This document shows, piece by piece, positions 63,751 through 64,000 of a stretch of 64,000 nucleotides of DNA. Each line of letters opens with the position of its first letter. Position 1 is the first letter of the stretch. The translations under genes were made by a program, and so were the position numbers. The DNA comes from Acinetobacter sp. NIPH 2100 (GTDB lineage Bacteria > Pseudomonadota > Gammaproteobacteria > Pseudomonadales > Moraxellaceae): positions 434,001 to 498,000 of the forward strand of contig NZ_KB850224.1 of the NCBI RefSeq assembly GCF_000369805.1. Direction: 5' to 3'. The notes under the pieces are model-generated. The model saw only the letters and a list, made by a program, of their open reading frames with translations. It had not been told where the DNA came from and ran no database searches.

Positions 63751-64000
63751 TTATACGTTCAACATCCGATTTGATTTCACCATATCAGCCAGACCGTGGG
63801 TTCTAAAATAATGTTCGAGCCAGCTTTTAATCACCAGCGGGTTATTCATTTGCAGAACATCATCCAAAAGTTTCTTGGCATCACTCATTGGAACATGACA
63901 AATTGCTTTGCGGACTCTCAGAATATTGCTTGAACTCATCGACAAGGTATTAAAACCCATTGCCATCAGGAGAATCGCAGACAATGGATCTCCTGCCATT
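63751..64000 (-). CDS. ptsP: PtsP (EI-Ntr), C-terminal fragment at window edge
   Basis: 82 visible residues at the C-terminus of a PEP-utilising enzyme: AGDPLSAILLMAMGFNTLSMSSSNILRVRKAI is the conserved substrate-binding end of EI/EI-Ntr (PEP-protein phosphotransferase). The gene continues past the window on the minus strand. EI-Ntr begins the nitrogen-related PTS chain. The GAF domain that would prove PtsP over PtsI is out of sight, so ptsI or ppsA-like are alternatives. Confidence 0.75.
   Translation of the reverse strand, partial: MAGDPLSAILLMAMGFNTLSMSSSNILRVRKAICHVPMSDAKKLLDDVLQMNNPLVIKSWLEHYFRTHGLADMVKSNRMLNV

Noticed and set aside
1..64000. Complete novel defence island or mobile element
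   Set aside because: The window is core housekeeping; only the single DUF4062 gene hints at defence, and there is no transposase, integrase, restriction or toxin-antitoxin pair.

Overview
The window is a 64 kb stretch of bacterial chromosome from a gamma-proteobacterium, almost certainly an Acinetobacter (Moraxellaceae). The reasons are moderate AT richness, a MATE pump that reads like AbeM, an isolated gspF-gspG pair, a cbpA-cbpM pair, type B L31, an ETF-QO gene, a FATP-like acyl-CoA synthetase, and HopJ-family and DUF190 genes. I see no insertion sequence, prophage, integron, CRISPR array or rRNA operon. This is core or near-core chromosome, so the interest lies mostly in RNA genes and regulatory DNA.

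Layout. Bases 1-5000 hold the end of recB and recD. A 700-bp gap at 4946-5647 then carries a perfect GacA box (TGTAAG-N6-CTTACA) followed by a short RNA with GGA motifs in hairpin loops and an intrinsic terminator, which is the architecture of Rsm/Csr sponge RNAs. A second terminated transcript may follow it. Next come a serine beta-lactamase-like esterase (minus), rpsO-pnp, dctA, a CorA-family transporter, cbpM/cbpA, a LysE exporter, hslO, a Kef-type antiporter and priA. gspF-gspG, two small membrane-protein genes, lnt-corC, tusA, ETF-QO, a DUF1285 gene and murI lead to a DUF4062 protein, hemH and an MBL hydrolase. A 578-aa protein of unknown function, yacG, a TrmB-like methyltransferase overlapping a TIGR03862-type flavoprotein, a Yip1-like protein, a GFA protein and a flavin reductase follow.

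The second half has a divergent tetR/SDR pair with shared operators and a HopJ-family gene. A fluoride riboswitch then precedes fluC-DUF190. rpmE2 with a Zur box, an ABC1 kinase, abeM, a YdcZ transporter, hemW, two identical tRNA-Lys(UUU) genes and a long-chain acyl-CoA synthetase come next. rne with a long structured leader lies divergent from rluC, followed by a HAD phosphatase, a YafY-type regulator, a GST, LysR, a NAPE-PLD-like hydrolase, DoxX and DCC genes, katA, a lipoprotein and the 3' end of ptsP.

Working together: recB-recD encode double-strand break repair. rpsO-pnp and rne give two core RNA-degradation enzymes, both with structured leaders. lnt-corC and gspFG serve the envelope and secretion. 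hemH and hemW serve haem. fluC-DUF190 form a fluoride-resistance operon under a riboswitch that appears to include an unannotated 24-codon leader ORF and a hairpin that can hide the fluC Shine-Dalgarno. The strongest candidates for undescribed biology are the GacA-box RNA after recD, the fluoride-leader architecture, and a six-unit 12-bp tandem array of DnaA-box-like sequences at the 5' end of recD.
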